Positions 17,231-26,662 of a stretch of DNA of 37,403 nt are shown one piece after another. The stretch comes from an uncultured bacterium (GTDB taxonomy: Bacteria; Bacillota; Clostridia; Lachnospirales; Lachnospiraceae): contig CAJMQE010000033.1 of the NCBI GenBank assembly GCA_905215405.1, forward strand, positions 1 through 37,403, read 5' to 3'. The notes below the pieces were generated by a model. That model saw nothing but the letters and a program-made list of their open reading frames with translations, was not told where the DNA came from and made no database searches. Made by a program: the position numbers and the translations under genes. Position 1 is the first letter of the stretch. The number at the start of each line of letters is the position of its first letter.

Positions 17231-17264
17231 AAGACTGCCGGGAATGTAATTCTCTGGCAGTCTT
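17231..17264 (+). other. Stem-loop between acpP and rnc without a U-tract
   Basis: AAGACTGCC (17231-17239) pairs with GGCAGTCTT (17256-17264), and the interior partly pairs as well (GGAAT with ATTCT). It is followed by GTCGGTT, not a T-run, so it is a poor terminator. It would sit in the 5' untranslated part of rnc mRNA, where RNase III could act on it. Confidence 0.55.
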
Positions 17265-17405
17265 GTCGGTTTATACTTTATTGATGATTTCAGTGAAAAT
17301 ACTGTTAGCAAATTTAAAGGATTTTTTGCGGGAGTCTGCACTTTACGCTGTATGGACAGGCTCCTGCTCTATAAATACGAAAAACAGCGGGAAAAAGAGG
17401 AAAAT

Positions 17406-18098
17406 ATGAATCATAATACAGATTTAAAAGGTTTTCAGGAGAGAATTGGATATCGTTTCAACGATCTGAAAATGTTACAGAATGCACTGACACACAGTTC
17501 ATATGCAAATGAAAAAAGAACAAAAGGGTTCAAGGATAACGAAAGATTGGAATTTTTGGGAGATGCCGTATTAGAGCTGACATCAAGTGAATTTTTATTC
17601 CTTGCACATAAAGACCTGCCAGAAGGCGATCTGACTCGCATGCGTGCAAGTATGGTGTGTGAACCTTCTCTGGCTTATTGTGCAAGAGATATTAAGCTTG
17701 GCGATTATATTATGCTTGGAAAAGGCGAAGATATGACAGGTGGCAGATTCCGCGATTCAATTACTTCTGATGCTATGGAAGCCCTGATTGGAGCTATCTA
17801 TCTGGACGGTGGTTTTGCTAGTGCAAAAGAGTTTATTCACAAATTTATATTAAATGATCTGGAGAATAAGCAGCTCTTTTATGATAGCAAGACCATTTTG
17901 CAGGAAATTGTACAGGCTGAAGATAGTGAAATTGCATATGTTCTTGTAAGTGAAGAGGGACCAGAACATTGTAAGACATTTGGTGTAAATGTGCTGATCG
18001 ACCAAAAGGTCGTTGCCAGCGGAACTGGTCGTACGAAAAAAGCGGCAGAACAACAGGCTGCCTATAATTCAATATTAAAATTAAGAAAAGTAAAATAA
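17406..18098 (+). CDS. rnc: Ribonuclease III
   Basis: 230 aa. It cuts double-stranded RNA in rRNA precursors and some messages. The signature NERLEFLGDAVLEL is at residues 45-58, with the metal-binding Glu/Asp residues present (second set near DAMEALIGAIYLDGG). A double-stranded-RNA-binding domain covers about residues 155-228 and ends TGRTKKAAEQQAAYNSI. The start is at 17406 after AGAGG; a longer frame from 17352 lacks a ribosome site. rnc-smc-ftsY is a conserved Firmicute cluster. Confidence 0.96.
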   Translation: MNHNTDLKGFQERIGYRFNDLKMLQNALTHSSYANEKRTKGFKDNERLEFLGDAVLELTSSEFLFLAHKDLPEGDLTRMRASMVCEPSLAYCARDIKLGDYIMLGKGEDMTGGRFRDSITSDAMEALIGAIYLDGGFASAKEFIHKFILNDLENKQLFYDSKTILQEIVQAEDSEIAYVLVSEEGPEHCKTFGVNVLIDQKVVASGTGRTKKAAEQQAAYNSILKLRKVK

Positions 18099-18131
18099 CT
18101 TGATTTTAACTAGGAAAGGTAAATGTGATTT

Positions 18132-21100
18132 ATGTATTTAAAGAGCATAGAAGTGCAGGGATTCAAATCATTTGCAAATAAGATCGTATTTGACTTTCAC
18201 AATGGTATTACTGGCATTGTCGGCCCTAACGGAAGTGGTAAGAGCAATGTTGGTGATGCAGTAAGATGGGTGCTTGGTGAGCAGAGGGCAAAGCAGCTTC
18301 GTGGAGCCAAAATGGAAGATGTTATCTTTGCGGGTACAGAAGCCAGAAAACCTCAGGGGTATGCTTATGTAGCGATTACACTTGATAATTCGGACCATGC
18401 GCTTGCACTCGATTACGATGAAGTGACCGTATCCAGACGAGTTTTTCGATCTGGAGAAAGTGAATATAAGATCAATGGCAATAACTGCAGACTGAAAGAT
18501 GTAACAGAATTATTCTATGATACTGGTATTGGTAAAGAAGGATACTCGATCATTGGACAGGGTCAGGTCGAAAAGATTCTGAGCGGTAAACCGGATGAGA
18601 GACGTGAACTTTTTGATGAAGCTGCCGGAATTGTTAAATTCAAGCGTAGAAAAGATACGGCACAAAAGAAACTTGAAGACGAGAGAAATAATCTTGTCCG
18701 TGTAAACGATATCCTTTCTGAACTTGAAAAGCAGGTCGGTCCACTGGAAAGACAGTCTGAAAAGGCAAGAGAGTATCTGAAATTAAAAGAAGATCTGAAA
18801 ATGTATGATGTGAATGCATTTCTTCTGGAAGCAGAGAAAATCAAAGCGGATCAGAAGGATGTTGATGAAAAACTCACAATTGCAACTGATGATCTTGAAA
18901 GTGCGAAAACTGCATATGAAAATACAAAAGCGGAATATGAAAAAGCAGAAAATCAGCTCGGACAGGTCAATGGACAGATAGAAGAGCTGACGCAGGAACA
19001 GTCTGCAAAAGAACTGGATAAAGGACGTCTGGAAGGACAGATAAATGTCCTGAATGAGCAGATTAAGACAATCCAGGTCAATGATAAACATTTTAATGAA
19101 CGAATTACGTCCATTCAGGATGATATCCAAAAGCATAATGAACAGAAACAAACACTGCAAAAGGAAAAAGATGAGATCGGCAGACAACTCGATGAACTGA
19201 CAAAACAGCGTTCTGACGCAGATCAGACACATCAGGTCATTGCAGATAAAATCAATGAACTGTCAGGGCAGATTGAAAGCAGTAAAAATGAAATCATTGA
19301 ACTGTTAAATAAGAAATCATCCATAAAGGCCAGAAACCAGCGTTATGTGACGATGCTTGAGCAGATCAATATTCGAAAGTCGGAATTAAATAGCAGGATT
19401 ATTAAGGGTAAAAGTGAAGAGAGCAGTCAGAATCTGATCATTAATAAGTATGGATCAGAACTGAAACAGATTTCAGAGGAAATTACTTCATTGAATCAGG
19501 AAATTACTGAGCATGAAAATAAAGTGAATGAAATCCGTACAGAAAATGCAGAACTGACTTCAACAATTGATAAGTCACAGCAACAGTATCACAGAGAAAA
19601 ATCTAAACTTGAGTCACTTCGTAATATTACTGAGCGTTATGATGGTTATGGAAATAGTATTCGTAAGATCATGGAATTAAAATCTTCCAATGATGGAATA
19701 CTGGGTGTAATCGCTGATATCGTAAAGGTAGAGAAGAAATATGAAGTTGCAATTGAGACTGCGCTCGGTGGTACAATTCAGAATATTGTTACAGATACAG
19801 AAAAGACTGCAAAAGATCTGATCGCATACTTGAAACAGAACCGGTTCGGCCGTGCTACATTTTTGCCTTTATCCGCAATTAATGGCAGACACACTATTGA
19901 AAAAGAGCCATGTATGAAAGAACCAGGCGTTGTAGGGATTGCTTCCAATCTGGTACGGGTTGATTTTGAATATGAAAATCTTGCAAAATATCTGCTTGGC
20001 AGAATTCTTGTCGTTGATCATATCGATCATGCACTTGCTATTGCAAGAAAATATAAATATTCTCTTCGTATCGTAACACTTGAAGGAGAACAGTTAAATC
20101 CAGGCGGTTCAATGACTGGTGGTGCGTTCCGTAATTCAAGCAATTTACTTGGCCGTCGTCGTGAGATTGAAGAACTGAAAGAAGAAGTATCAAAAATCAG
20201 TAAAACAATTGAAGAACAAAAGGCAAAGCTTGCTGGAAATAGAACTGCATTGACTGAGGTGAGAACAAAACTCGATACTGCAAATAAGAGCCTTAGAGAA
20301 AAACAGCTGGCAAAAAACACAGCTGAAATGAACTACAAACAGTCTGTTGAAAAAAGAAATGAAATTATCTCTTCTTATAGTGACAGTTCTGGTGAAGTAG
20401 AGGAAATTGAAAAACAGAACACGGAAATTAGAAATAATCTGTCTGAAGTTGATACGATGCTTGCTGAAATGGATGCGCAGAATAAGGCGACTGAAGAGCG
20501 AATCGTTGCACTTTCCAATGAGCTGGAAGAGCAGAAAAAACGAGAACAGGAGCATGGCTCATCCTCAGAAAAAGTACATATTGAGTATGCAAACATGCAG
20601 CAGAAAAATACATTTATCCAGCAGAATATTTCACGTGTGGATCAGGAAATACGCGGTCTGAATCTGGAAATTACACAGTTGAATGAACGTATGGGCCAGA
20701 CAGGTGTTGAGATCGAGGCGAAGGCCAAAGAAATAGAAGAAATTAAAAATACTATTGAAGAAGCCGGAAAACAGATTGATGAATGCATTACAAAGTCTCA
20801 GAAACTCAAAGAAGAACGGGATAAAGTAACAGAAAGTCATAAGGCATTTTTCGATAAAAGAGAAGATCTGAACCAACATATTTCACAGTTGGATAAGGAA
20901 TGTTATCGTCTGAACAGTCAGAAGGAAAAACTGGATGAAGCATATGATTCCCATGTGGATTATATGTGGAACGAATATGAAATAACGTTCAGCATAGCCG
21001 CTGAGATGCGTAATAAGGAACTGACGGATCTTATTGAGATTAAGAAGCAGATCAGTCAGTTAAAAACCGGTATTCGTAATTTGGGTGATGTTAATGTAAA

Positions 21101-21707
21101 CTCAATTGAAGAATATAAGAGTGTTGCAGAACGATATGAGTTCTTGAAAGCACAACATGATGATATGGTGGAAGCAGAAGCATCACTTGTTAAAATTATC
21201 GAAGAACTGGATAACGGTATGCGAATTCAGTTCGAAGCTAAATTTAATGAAATCAAGGTAGAATTTGATAAAGTATTTAAGGAACTTTTTGGCGGAGGTC
21301 GTGGTACGATTCAGCTTGTTGAAGGAGAAGATATTCTGGAAGCAGGAATTATCATCGTATCTCAGCCACCAGGAAAGAAACTGCAGAATATGATGCAGCT
21401 CTCCGGTGGTGAAAAGGCTCTGACGGCTATTGCACTGCTGTTTGCTATTCAGAATCTGAAACCATCCCCATTCTGTCTCCTTGATGAAATTGAGGCTGCT
21501 CTCGATGACTCTAATGTTGGCAGATTTGCAAACTATTTACATAAACTGACAAAACATACGCAGTTTATTGTTATTACACATAGACGTGGTACGATGAATG
21601 CAGCCGACAGGCTCTATGGTATCACGATGCAAGAAAAAGGTGTATCCACACTGGTTTCAGTTGATCTGATTGAAGATGAACTCGAACAGAATGACAAAAA
21701 AGCCTGA
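18132..21707 (+). CDS. smc: Chromosome segregation protein SMC
   Basis: 1191 aa, full length. SMC dimers with ScpA and ScpB compact and separate chromosomes. The N-terminal ATP loop GPNGSGKSN is at residues 31-39. Two long coiled-coil arms flank a hinge at about 515-680, which includes the Gly-rich NPGGSMTGG. At the C-terminus the ABC signature LSGGEKAL (about 1090) and Walker B CLLDEIEAALDD are intact. The gene starts 33 bp after rnc and belongs to the same operon. The many Glu/Lys/Gln repeats are the expected coiled coil. Confidence 0.98.
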   Translation: MYLKSIEVQGFKSFANKIVFDFHNGITGIVGPNGSGKSNVGDAVRWVLGEQRAKQLRGAKMEDVIFAGTEARKPQGYAYVAITLDNSDHALALDYDEVTVSRRVFRSGESEYKINGNNCRLKDVTELFYDTGIGKEGYSIIGQGQVEKILSGKPDERRELFDEAAGIVKFKRRKDTAQKKLEDERNNLVRVNDILSELEKQVGPLERQSEKAREYLKLKEDLKMYDVNAFLLEAEKIKADQKDVDEKLTIATDDLESAKTAYENTKAEYEKAENQLGQVNGQIEELTQEQSAKELDKGRLEGQINVLNEQIKTIQVNDKHFNERITSIQDDIQKHNEQKQTLQKEKDEIGRQLDELTKQRSDADQTHQVIADKINELSGQIESSKNEIIELLNKKSSIKARNQRYVTMLEQINIRKSELNSRIIKGKSEESSQNLIINKYGSELKQISEEITSLNQEITEHENKVNEIRTENAELTSTIDKSQQQYHREKSKLESLRNITERYDGYGNSIRKIMELKSSNDGILGVIADIVKVEKKYEVAIETALGGTIQNIVTDTEKTAKDLIAYLKQNRFGRATFLPLSAINGRHTIEKEPCMKEPGVVGIASNLVRVDFEYENLAKYLLGRILVVDHIDHALAIARKYKYSLRIVTLEGEQLNPGGSMTGGAFRNSSNLLGRRREIEELKEEVSKISKTIEEQKAKLAGNRTALTEVRTKLDTANKSLREKQLAKNTAEMNYKQSVEKRNEIISSYSDSSGEVEEIEKQNTEIRNNLSEVDTMLAEMDAQNKATEERIVALSNELEEQKKREQEHGSSSEKVHIEYANMQQKNTFIQQNISRVDQEIRGLNLEITQLNERMGQTGVEIEAKAKEIEEIKNTIEEAGKQIDECITKSQKLKEERDKVTESHKAFFDKREDLNQHISQLDKECYRLNSQKEKLDEAYDSHVDYMWNEYEITFSIAAEMRNKELTDLIEIKKQISQLKTGIRNLGDVNVNSIEEYKSVAERYEFLKAQHDDMVEAEASLVKIIEELDNGMRIQFEAKFNEIKVEFDKVFKELFGGGRGTIQLVEGEDILEAGIIIVSQPPGKKLQNMMQLSGGEKALTAIALLFAIQNLKPSPFCLLDEIEAALDDSNVGRFANYLHKLTKHTQFIVITHRRGTMNAADRLYGITMQEKGVSTLVSVDLIEDELEQNDKKA

Positions 21708-21750
21708 GAGGTGCAATCGCGTTTAAAATAAAGAAAAGGACAGGGATGAT

Positions 21751-22680
21751 ATGGGATTTTTTAGCAAATTAAAAGAAGGTCTCACAAAGACCAGGGATAA
21801 CATTGTATCCGGAATTGATAATATTTTTTCAGGATTTTCAGCAATAGATGATGATTTCTATGATGAGCTGGAAGAAACACTGATCATGGGTGATATTGGT
21901 GTGAAGGCTACAATGGAAATTATTGAGGATCTGAAGGAAAAGGTAAAAGAACAGAAAATAAAAGAACCTGCTGCCTGCAAAGATCTTCTGATTCAGACAA
22001 TTAAAGAAAAGATGGATCTTGGTGAAAATGCATACGAGTTCGAGGACAGAACTTCAATCGTAATGCTCATTGGTGTCAATGGCGTTGGTAAGACTACTTC
22101 GGTAGGAAAACTTGCGGGACATTTAAAAGCACAGAATAAAAAAGTTGTTATGGCTGCTGCGGATACATTTCGTGCTGCTGCTATTGAACAGCTGACAGAG
22201 TGGGCGCACAGAACGAACTCGGATATCATTGCACAGAGTGAAGGATCTGATCCTGCTGCAGTTATTTATGATGCGATTGCTGCATCAAAAGCAAGACATG
22301 CAGATGTCCTTTTATGCGATACAGCTGGACGTCTACACAACAAAAAGAACCTGATGGAAGAACTTCGAAAGATTGACAGAGTCATTGAAAGGGAGTATTC
22401 TGATGCTTACAGGGAAAATCTGATTGTACTAGACGGAACAACTGGACAGAATGCATTAGCACAATTAAGAGAATTTAAAGAAGTAACTGATATCACAGGT
22501 ATTATTCTGACTAAGATGGATGGTACTGCAAAAGGTGGTATTGCAATTGCTATTCAGGCCGAATATGGAATTCCGGTAAAATATATCGGAGTTGGTGAAA
22601 AAGTTGAAGATTTACAGAAGTTTAATTCTGATGATTTTGTAAACGCATTATTTGATGTTCCAGAAAGTAGTGAAGAGTAA
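21751..22680 (+). CDS. ftsY: Signal recognition particle receptor FtsY
   Basis: 309 aa GTPase that docks Ffh-ribosome complexes at the membrane. The NG domain is complete: GVNGVGKTTSVGKLA (P-loop), DTFRAAAIEQL, DTAGRLHNKKNL and TKMDGTAKGG. The acidic N-terminal A domain of E. coli FtsY is missing, as is common in Gram-positives; the short N-terminal helix MGFFSKLKEGLTKTRDN probably binds lipid. Its partner Ffh is encoded 4.3 kb downstream. Confidence 0.97.
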   Translation: MGFFSKLKEGLTKTRDNIVSGIDNIFSGFSAIDDDFYDELEETLIMGDIGVKATMEIIEDLKEKVKEQKIKEPAACKDLLIQTIKEKMDLGENAYEFEDRTSIVMLIGVNGVGKTTSVGKLAGHLKAQNKKVVMAAADTFRAAAIEQLTEWAHRTNSDIIAQSEGSDPAAVIYDAIAASKARHADVLLCDTAGRLHNKKNLMEELRKIDRVIEREYSDAYRENLIVLDGTTGQNALAQLREFKEVTDITGIILTKMDGTAKGGIAIAIQAEYGIPVKYIGVGEKVEDLQKFNSDDFVNALFDVPESSEE

Positions 22681-22744
22681 TAAGGAAGGCAGCTGCTGGT
22701 ACGAATTAGACATTTACTGAATAAAAGAAAGGAAGTATTATCTA

Positions 22745-23956
22745 ATGTTAACTTTAAAGAAATTTGAAGAAGCTGCAGACAAGGTACAGGAAGTCACTCT
22801 TCAGACGAATCTCGTCTACAGCGAATATTTTAGTGCTCAGTGTGGAAACAAAGTATTTTTAAAACCTGAAAATATGCAGTATACAGGTGCTTACAAAGTA
22901 AGAGGCGCCTATTACAAGATTAGTACTCTGTCCCAGGAAGAACGGGAAAAAGGTCTGATTACCGCTTCAGCCGGAAATCATGCTCAGGGTGTTGCATATG
23001 CTGCAAAGATCTATGGTGTAAAAGCTACTATCGTTATGCCAACAACAACTCCTTTAATTAAAGTTAATAGAACCAAGAGCTACGGCGCTGAGGTTGTATT
23101 ATACGGTAATGTATATGATGAAGCTTGCGAATATGCATTAAAACTTGCAAAAGAAAAAGGCTTTACATTTATCCATCCATTCGATGATCTGGATGTAGCA
23201 ACAGGCCAGGGATCTATTGCAATGGAAATAATTAAGGAACTTCCTACAGTCGATTATATTTTAGTACCAGTCGGAGGAGGCGGACTTGCAACAGGTGTAT
23301 CTGCACTTGCAAAACTGCTTAATCCAAATATCAAAGTCATTGGAGTAGAGCCAGCCGGTGCAAACTGCCTTCAGCAGTCAATCAAAGCTGGAAAAGTCGT
23401 AACAGTAAAGAATGTCAGCACAATTGCTGATGGTACTGCTGTTCAAACTCCTGGACAGAAATTATTCCCATATTTACAGAAAAATCTCGATGATGTGATT
23501 ACCGTTGAAGATGAAGAGCTTATTGTTGCTTTCCTTGATATGGTCGAGAATCATAAAATGGTCGTTGAAAACTCAGGCCTTTTAACAGTTGCAGCACTGA
23601 ATCATCTGGATTTCAAAGATAAGAAGATCGTATCCATCTTAAGTGGTGGTAACATGGATGTTATTACAATGTCATCTGTTGTACAGAATGGTCTGATCCA
23701 GAGAGGCAGAATCTTTACGGTATCTGTTCTCCTTCCTGATAAACCAGGTGAACTTGTTAAAGTTGCAGATGTGATCGCAAAAGCAAAAGGTAATGTTATA
23801 AAGCTTGAACATAATCAGTTCGTAAGTATTAACAGAAATGCTGCTGTTGAGTTAAGAATTACGATTGAAGCATTTGGACATGATCACAAAGATGAAATCA
23901 TTGCGAAGTTACACGCTGCAGGATATAATCCAAAAAGCGTAAACGCGAATCTATAG
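22745..23956 (+). CDS. ilvA: Threonine ammonia-lyase with ACT domain
   Basis: 403 aa PLP enzyme that deaminates threonine to 2-oxobutanoate, feeding isoleucine synthesis or threonine fermentation. The PLP lysine is K51 in TGAYKVRGAYYK; the phosphate-binding Gly loop is VGGGGLATG. A single ACT-type domain (about 326-398, starting FTVSVLLPDKPGELVKV) replaces the larger regulatory domain of E. coli IlvA, so this is the short class that includes TdcB-like and Clostridial enzymes. Allosteric control by an amino acid is likely but the effector cannot be read from sequence. AAAGGAAG precedes the ATG. It follows ftsY by 64 bp with no terminator between. The choice between biosynthetic and catabolic use is open. 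Confidence 0.9.
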   Translation: MLTLKKFEEAADKVQEVTLQTNLVYSEYFSAQCGNKVFLKPENMQYTGAYKVRGAYYKISTLSQEEREKGLITASAGNHAQGVAYAAKIYGVKATIVMPTTTPLIKVNRTKSYGAEVVLYGNVYDEACEYALKLAKEKGFTFIHPFDDLDVATGQGSIAMEIIKELPTVDYILVPVGGGGLATGVSALAKLLNPNIKVIGVEPAGANCLQQSIKAGKVVTVKNVSTIADGTAVQTPGQKLFPYLQKNLDDVITVEDEELIVAFLDMVENHKMVVENSGLLTVAALNHLDFKDKKIVSILSGGNMDVITMSSVVQNGLIQRGRIFTVSVLLPDKPGELVKVADVIAKAKGNVIKLEHNQFVSINRNAAVELRITIEAFGHDHKDEIIAKLHAAGYNPKSVNANL

Positions 23957-24078
23957 AAAAAAGCAATGGGACGCGGAAATTAATGCAAATATTTCTGAAA
24001 TAGATAAGATACATAGTTTTAAATTTCTTTTATTCTTGCAAGCGATAAGCAGCAGAGAAGATAAGAACATATTTTTTG

Positions 24079-24142
24079 AGCAGATCACTGGATAAGAAAG
24101 CCCGGTTTAACCGAAATCTTGTCTGGCAGATCTGCTTTTTTT
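24079..24142 (+). terminator. Long rho-independent terminator
   Basis: AGCAGATC (24079-24086) pairs with GATCTGCT (24129-24136) followed by a T-run. The interior adds further pairing, with the tip CGGTT/AACCG. It ends the ftsY-ilvA transcript. The 291-bp gap between ilvA and the lipoprotein otherwise shows no clear promoter. Confidence 0.85.
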
Positions 24143-24247
24143 GTATCAGTTGGACAGTTCACAATTTTTCCACATATTAGACACATTTCGCACAAGGTTA
24201 AAAAGTATGATAATTACATAAATAAAATGTTAAAGGAGAACAACTTT

Positions 24248-26392
24248 ATGAATAATATAAAAAAAATAAGTGCAGCTTTTCTTGCATTGTCTCTGACAAC
24301 TTTCAGCTTGGCGGGATGTGGAAAGGATAGCAATCAGGAAGCAGCAAATAATGATACGGCAACTTCAGACAGTGCAAATGCGGTGGCAGATACTTCTGGC
24401 ATTACAAAGGTTGATGTTACTTATGATGAGGAAGACTTGGTCTCAACATGGGATGATAGTAGTGCATCCCATATCACACTAAGTGATGGAAATACATCAG
24501 TCAGTGGATCGGGAGTATCAACAGATGGCTCCAAAGTTACAATCAGTGCAGCTGGTACTTATGTGGTTACTGGAACGGTTTCGGAAGGTCAGATTGAAGT
24601 TAATGTCGCTTCCAAAGGCACGGTTCGTCTTATTTTGAATAATGCCTCTATCTCAAATTCAACAACAGCTCCAATCGTTGTAACAGATGCGAGCAAAGTA
24701 CTTGTTACTTTGGCAGAAGGAACTACGAACACAATAACAGATTCCCAACGTACAACAACTGAAGCCCAAGATTACAGTGGGGCATTTTACAGTAAGGCAG
24801 ATCTTGTTTTTAATGGAACGGGAACTTTAAATGTCAATGCAGGATATAATGATGGCATTGTTTCAAAAGACGATTTGAAGATCGTATCCGGTACATTTCA
24901 GGTCACATCTACAGATGATGGTATCATTGGCAGAGATCTGTTGGCGGTAAAAGATGGAGAACTTACAATTAATGCAGGTGGAGATGGTATGAAATCCACA
25001 TATGATACTGATACAAGCAAGGGAAATATTGTACTTCAGAATGGTACTTATCATATTACTGCAGCAAATGATGCGCTGCAGTCAGAAAATATTCTTCAGG
25101 TAGAAGATGGAACATATGATCTAAAAACGGCAGGCGGTGCAAGTGCCGCAGTTCATACAGACAGTCAGGAAAATGGTGGCGGAATGATGAAAGGCGGATT
25201 TGGAGGAGATAATGGTGGTATGAAGCAGTTCCAGGATCAGAATAACCAAGGAAATGCATCCTTCCAAAGTTATACAACTACGGCCACGACAACTACTGGA
25301 ACATCAACGACGGATACAGCGTCTGCAGATACTACAACTACAGAGGAAACGACTTCGGATAGTTACAAGGGATTAAAAGCAGTGAATGCGTTGTATGTAT
25401 TTGGAGGAAGTTTTACCATAGATTCACAGGATGATTCGCTACACACGAATGGAGCAATGTATGTGGAAGGTGGAACATTTGAAATCAATTCTGGTGACGA
25501 TGGCATGCATGCAGATGAAACATTGCAGATTGATAACGGAACAATTCATATTATTAGTAGTTATGAAGGCATTGAAAGTGCAAAGATAACGATTAATGGT
25601 GGGGATACTCAGGTTAAATCCAGTGATGATGGATTGAATGCAACAAATGGATCCGGTTCATCTGAGCCAGGTGCAATGCCGGGACAGACCACGGGTACCA
25701 CGACCGAAGCAACGCAGTCAGATTCTTCTACACCAGTAATTTATCTGAATGGTGGTAATCTTTACGTGAATGCGGATGGTGATGGGATTGATTCGAACGG
25801 TTCTGTCTATATGACAGGTGGAACGGTTTATGTTGATGGTCCAACAGATAATAATAATGGAGCTCTTGATTATGATAATGCATTTGAAGTAAATGGTGGA
25901 ACTTTGATTGCTTCTGGATCAAGTGGTATGGCACAGGCTCCAACGGCAAGTGCAAACGGAGATTCTATCAGTATGACATTCTCATCAACAAAAGAGGCCG
26001 GAACTTCCTTTGCAGTAAAGGATTCCTCAGGAAATACAATTATAGAATACACACCATCTAAAGCTTATCAGACAGTGACCGTGACAGCATCTTCCATTAC
26101 ATCAGGCAATACTTACACAATTGTCAGCAATGGAACAGATGTTGTAACAGCAACGTTATCGGATGAAGTAACATATATGAATGAAAGTGGTGTAACAACA
26201 AATAACACAATGAATGGTGGCGGCATGGGTGGTGGACGCCAGGGAAATATGAATCGTGATGCATCCGGTACAAATCAGACAATGCCAGATGGACAGAGTG
26301 CACCAGACATGAGTAATATGCAGGCACCAGATGGACAGAGCGCACCGGACATGAGTAACATGCAGGCTCCAAATGGTGCAGCGGCACAATAA
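24248..26392 (+). CDS. Lipoprotein with predicted Cthe_2159-type beta-helix (carbohydrate-binding-like)
   Basis: 714 aa. A signal peptide with lipobox LAGC (modified Cys at residue 24) marks it as an exported, lipid-anchored surface protein. The body is built from repeated short strands such as NSGDDGMHADETLQI, SSDDGLNATN and NADGDGIDSNGSV, the pattern of the DUF4353/Cthe_2159 family, whose founding member is a right-handed beta-helix that binds acidic sugars, cellulose and calcium. Two low-complexity insertions interrupt it: a Gly/Met/Gln-rich loop followed by a Thr/Ser-rich stretch (about residues 300-375) and a Ser/Thr/Gly-rich stretch (about 470-500). The C-terminus is Gly/Met/Pro-rich with a 14-residue tandem repeat. 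The frame is open from 24119, but only the ATG at 24248 has AAAGGAG and yields the signal peptide. The ligand is not known. Confidence 0.85.
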   Translation: MNNIKKISAAFLALSLTTFSLAGCGKDSNQEAANNDTATSDSANAVADTSGITKVDVTYDEEDLVSTWDDSSASHITLSDGNTSVSGSGVSTDGSKVTISAAGTYVVTGTVSEGQIEVNVASKGTVRLILNNASISNSTTAPIVVTDASKVLVTLAEGTTNTITDSQRTTTEAQDYSGAFYSKADLVFNGTGTLNVNAGYNDGIVSKDDLKIVSGTFQVTSTDDGIIGRDLLAVKDGELTINAGGDGMKSTYDTDTSKGNIVLQNGTYHITAANDALQSENILQVEDGTYDLKTAGGASAAVHTDSQENGGGMMKGGFGGDNGGMKQFQDQNNQGNASFQSYTTTATTTTGTSTTDTASADTTTTEETTSDSYKGLKAVNALYVFGGSFTIDSQDDSLHTNGAMYVEGGTFEINSGDDGMHADETLQIDNGTIHIISSYEGIESAKITINGGDTQVKSSDDGLNATNGSGSSEPGAMPGQTTGTTTEATQSDSSTPVIYLNGGNLYVNADGDGIDSNGSVYMTGGTVYVDGPTDNNNGALDYDNAFEVNGGTLIASGSSGMAQAPTASANGDSISMTFSSTKEAGTSFAVKDSSGNTIIEYTPSKAYQTVTVTASSITSGNTYTIVSNGTDVVTATLSDEVTYMNESGVTTNNTMNGGGMGGGRQGNMNRDASGTNQTMPDGQSAPDMSNMQAPDGQSAPDMSNMQAPNGAAAQ
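26285..26376 (+). repeat. 42-bp tandem repeat at the 3' end of the lipoprotein gene
   Basis: Two nearly identical 42-bp units (26285-26326 and 26327-26368) plus the start of a third (26369-26376) encode a repeated 14-residue unit of the form PDGQSAPDMSNMQA. The unit keeps frame, so copy-number change would lengthen or shorten the tail without breaking the gene. Confidence 0.85.
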
Positions 26393-26441
26393 ACGTATCA
26401 GGGTCAATCAAATGATAGTAGTGTTATAAGCGCTATTTAAA

Positions 26442-26510
26442 TTTAATCATTCAAATAAAGAATGATTAAAAAGATAAAAAGATAAAAAAAGATAAAAAAA
26501 GATAAAAAAG
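26442..26510. repeat. AT-rich palindrome and GATAAAAA tandem repeats
   Basis: A perfect 11-bp inverted repeat (TTTAATCATTC 26442-26452 / GAATGATTAAA 26460-26470) is followed by four GATAAAAA-type units of 8-10 bp (26473-26510) that run into the terminator of the lipoprotein gene. No coding potential. Confidence 0.7.
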
Positions 26511-26545
26511 AAGCATCAGACTTACTGCAGCCAGATGCTTCTTTT
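26505..26545. terminator. Rho-independent terminator after the lipoprotein gene
   Basis: AAGAAGCATC (26508-26517) pairs with GATGCTTCTT (26534-26543), with A-rich and T-rich flanks. Strong in the forward direction and usable in reverse. Confidence 0.9.
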
Positions 26546-26616
26546 CTGCTTTTGTTCTTGCAAAACAGTTATAAACAGTGTAAAATGGCTAAATGAAAGG
26601 TGTAAAGAAAAAATAC

Positions 26617-26645
26617 TTGACAGCATGTCTTAACTATAGTATTAT
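26617..26645 (+). promoter_or_regulatory. Promoter for ylxM-ffh
   Basis: TTGACA (26617-26622), 17 bp, TATTAT (26640-26645). It lies just before ylxM, so the SRP genes start from a near-consensus promoter independent of the upstream lipoprotein. Confidence 0.82.
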
Positions 26646-26662
26646 ACTAGAGGTGATTACAA

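Noticed and set aside
17231..17264. Terminator of acpP
   Set aside because: The stem is good but the following sequence GTCGGTTTAT is not a U-tract, so I list it only as a stem-loop.
17352..17405. Longer RNase III N-terminus from ATG 17352
   Set aside because: No ribosome site at a suitable distance, and RNase III of about 230 aa from 17406 matches the family length.
18783..19232. Long minus-strand open frame inside smc
   Set aside because: It is a mirror of the coiled-coil coding sequence, has no ribosome site and encodes a low-complexity Phe/Leu/Ile-rich product.
22681..22744. Riboswitch or T-box in front of ilvA
   Set aside because: The gap is only 64 bp with no T-box motif or strong hairpin.
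24119..24247. N-terminal extension of the lipoprotein gene
   Set aside because: The frame is open from 24119, but that part lies inside the upstream terminator, has no ribosome site, and would bury the signal peptide and lipobox.
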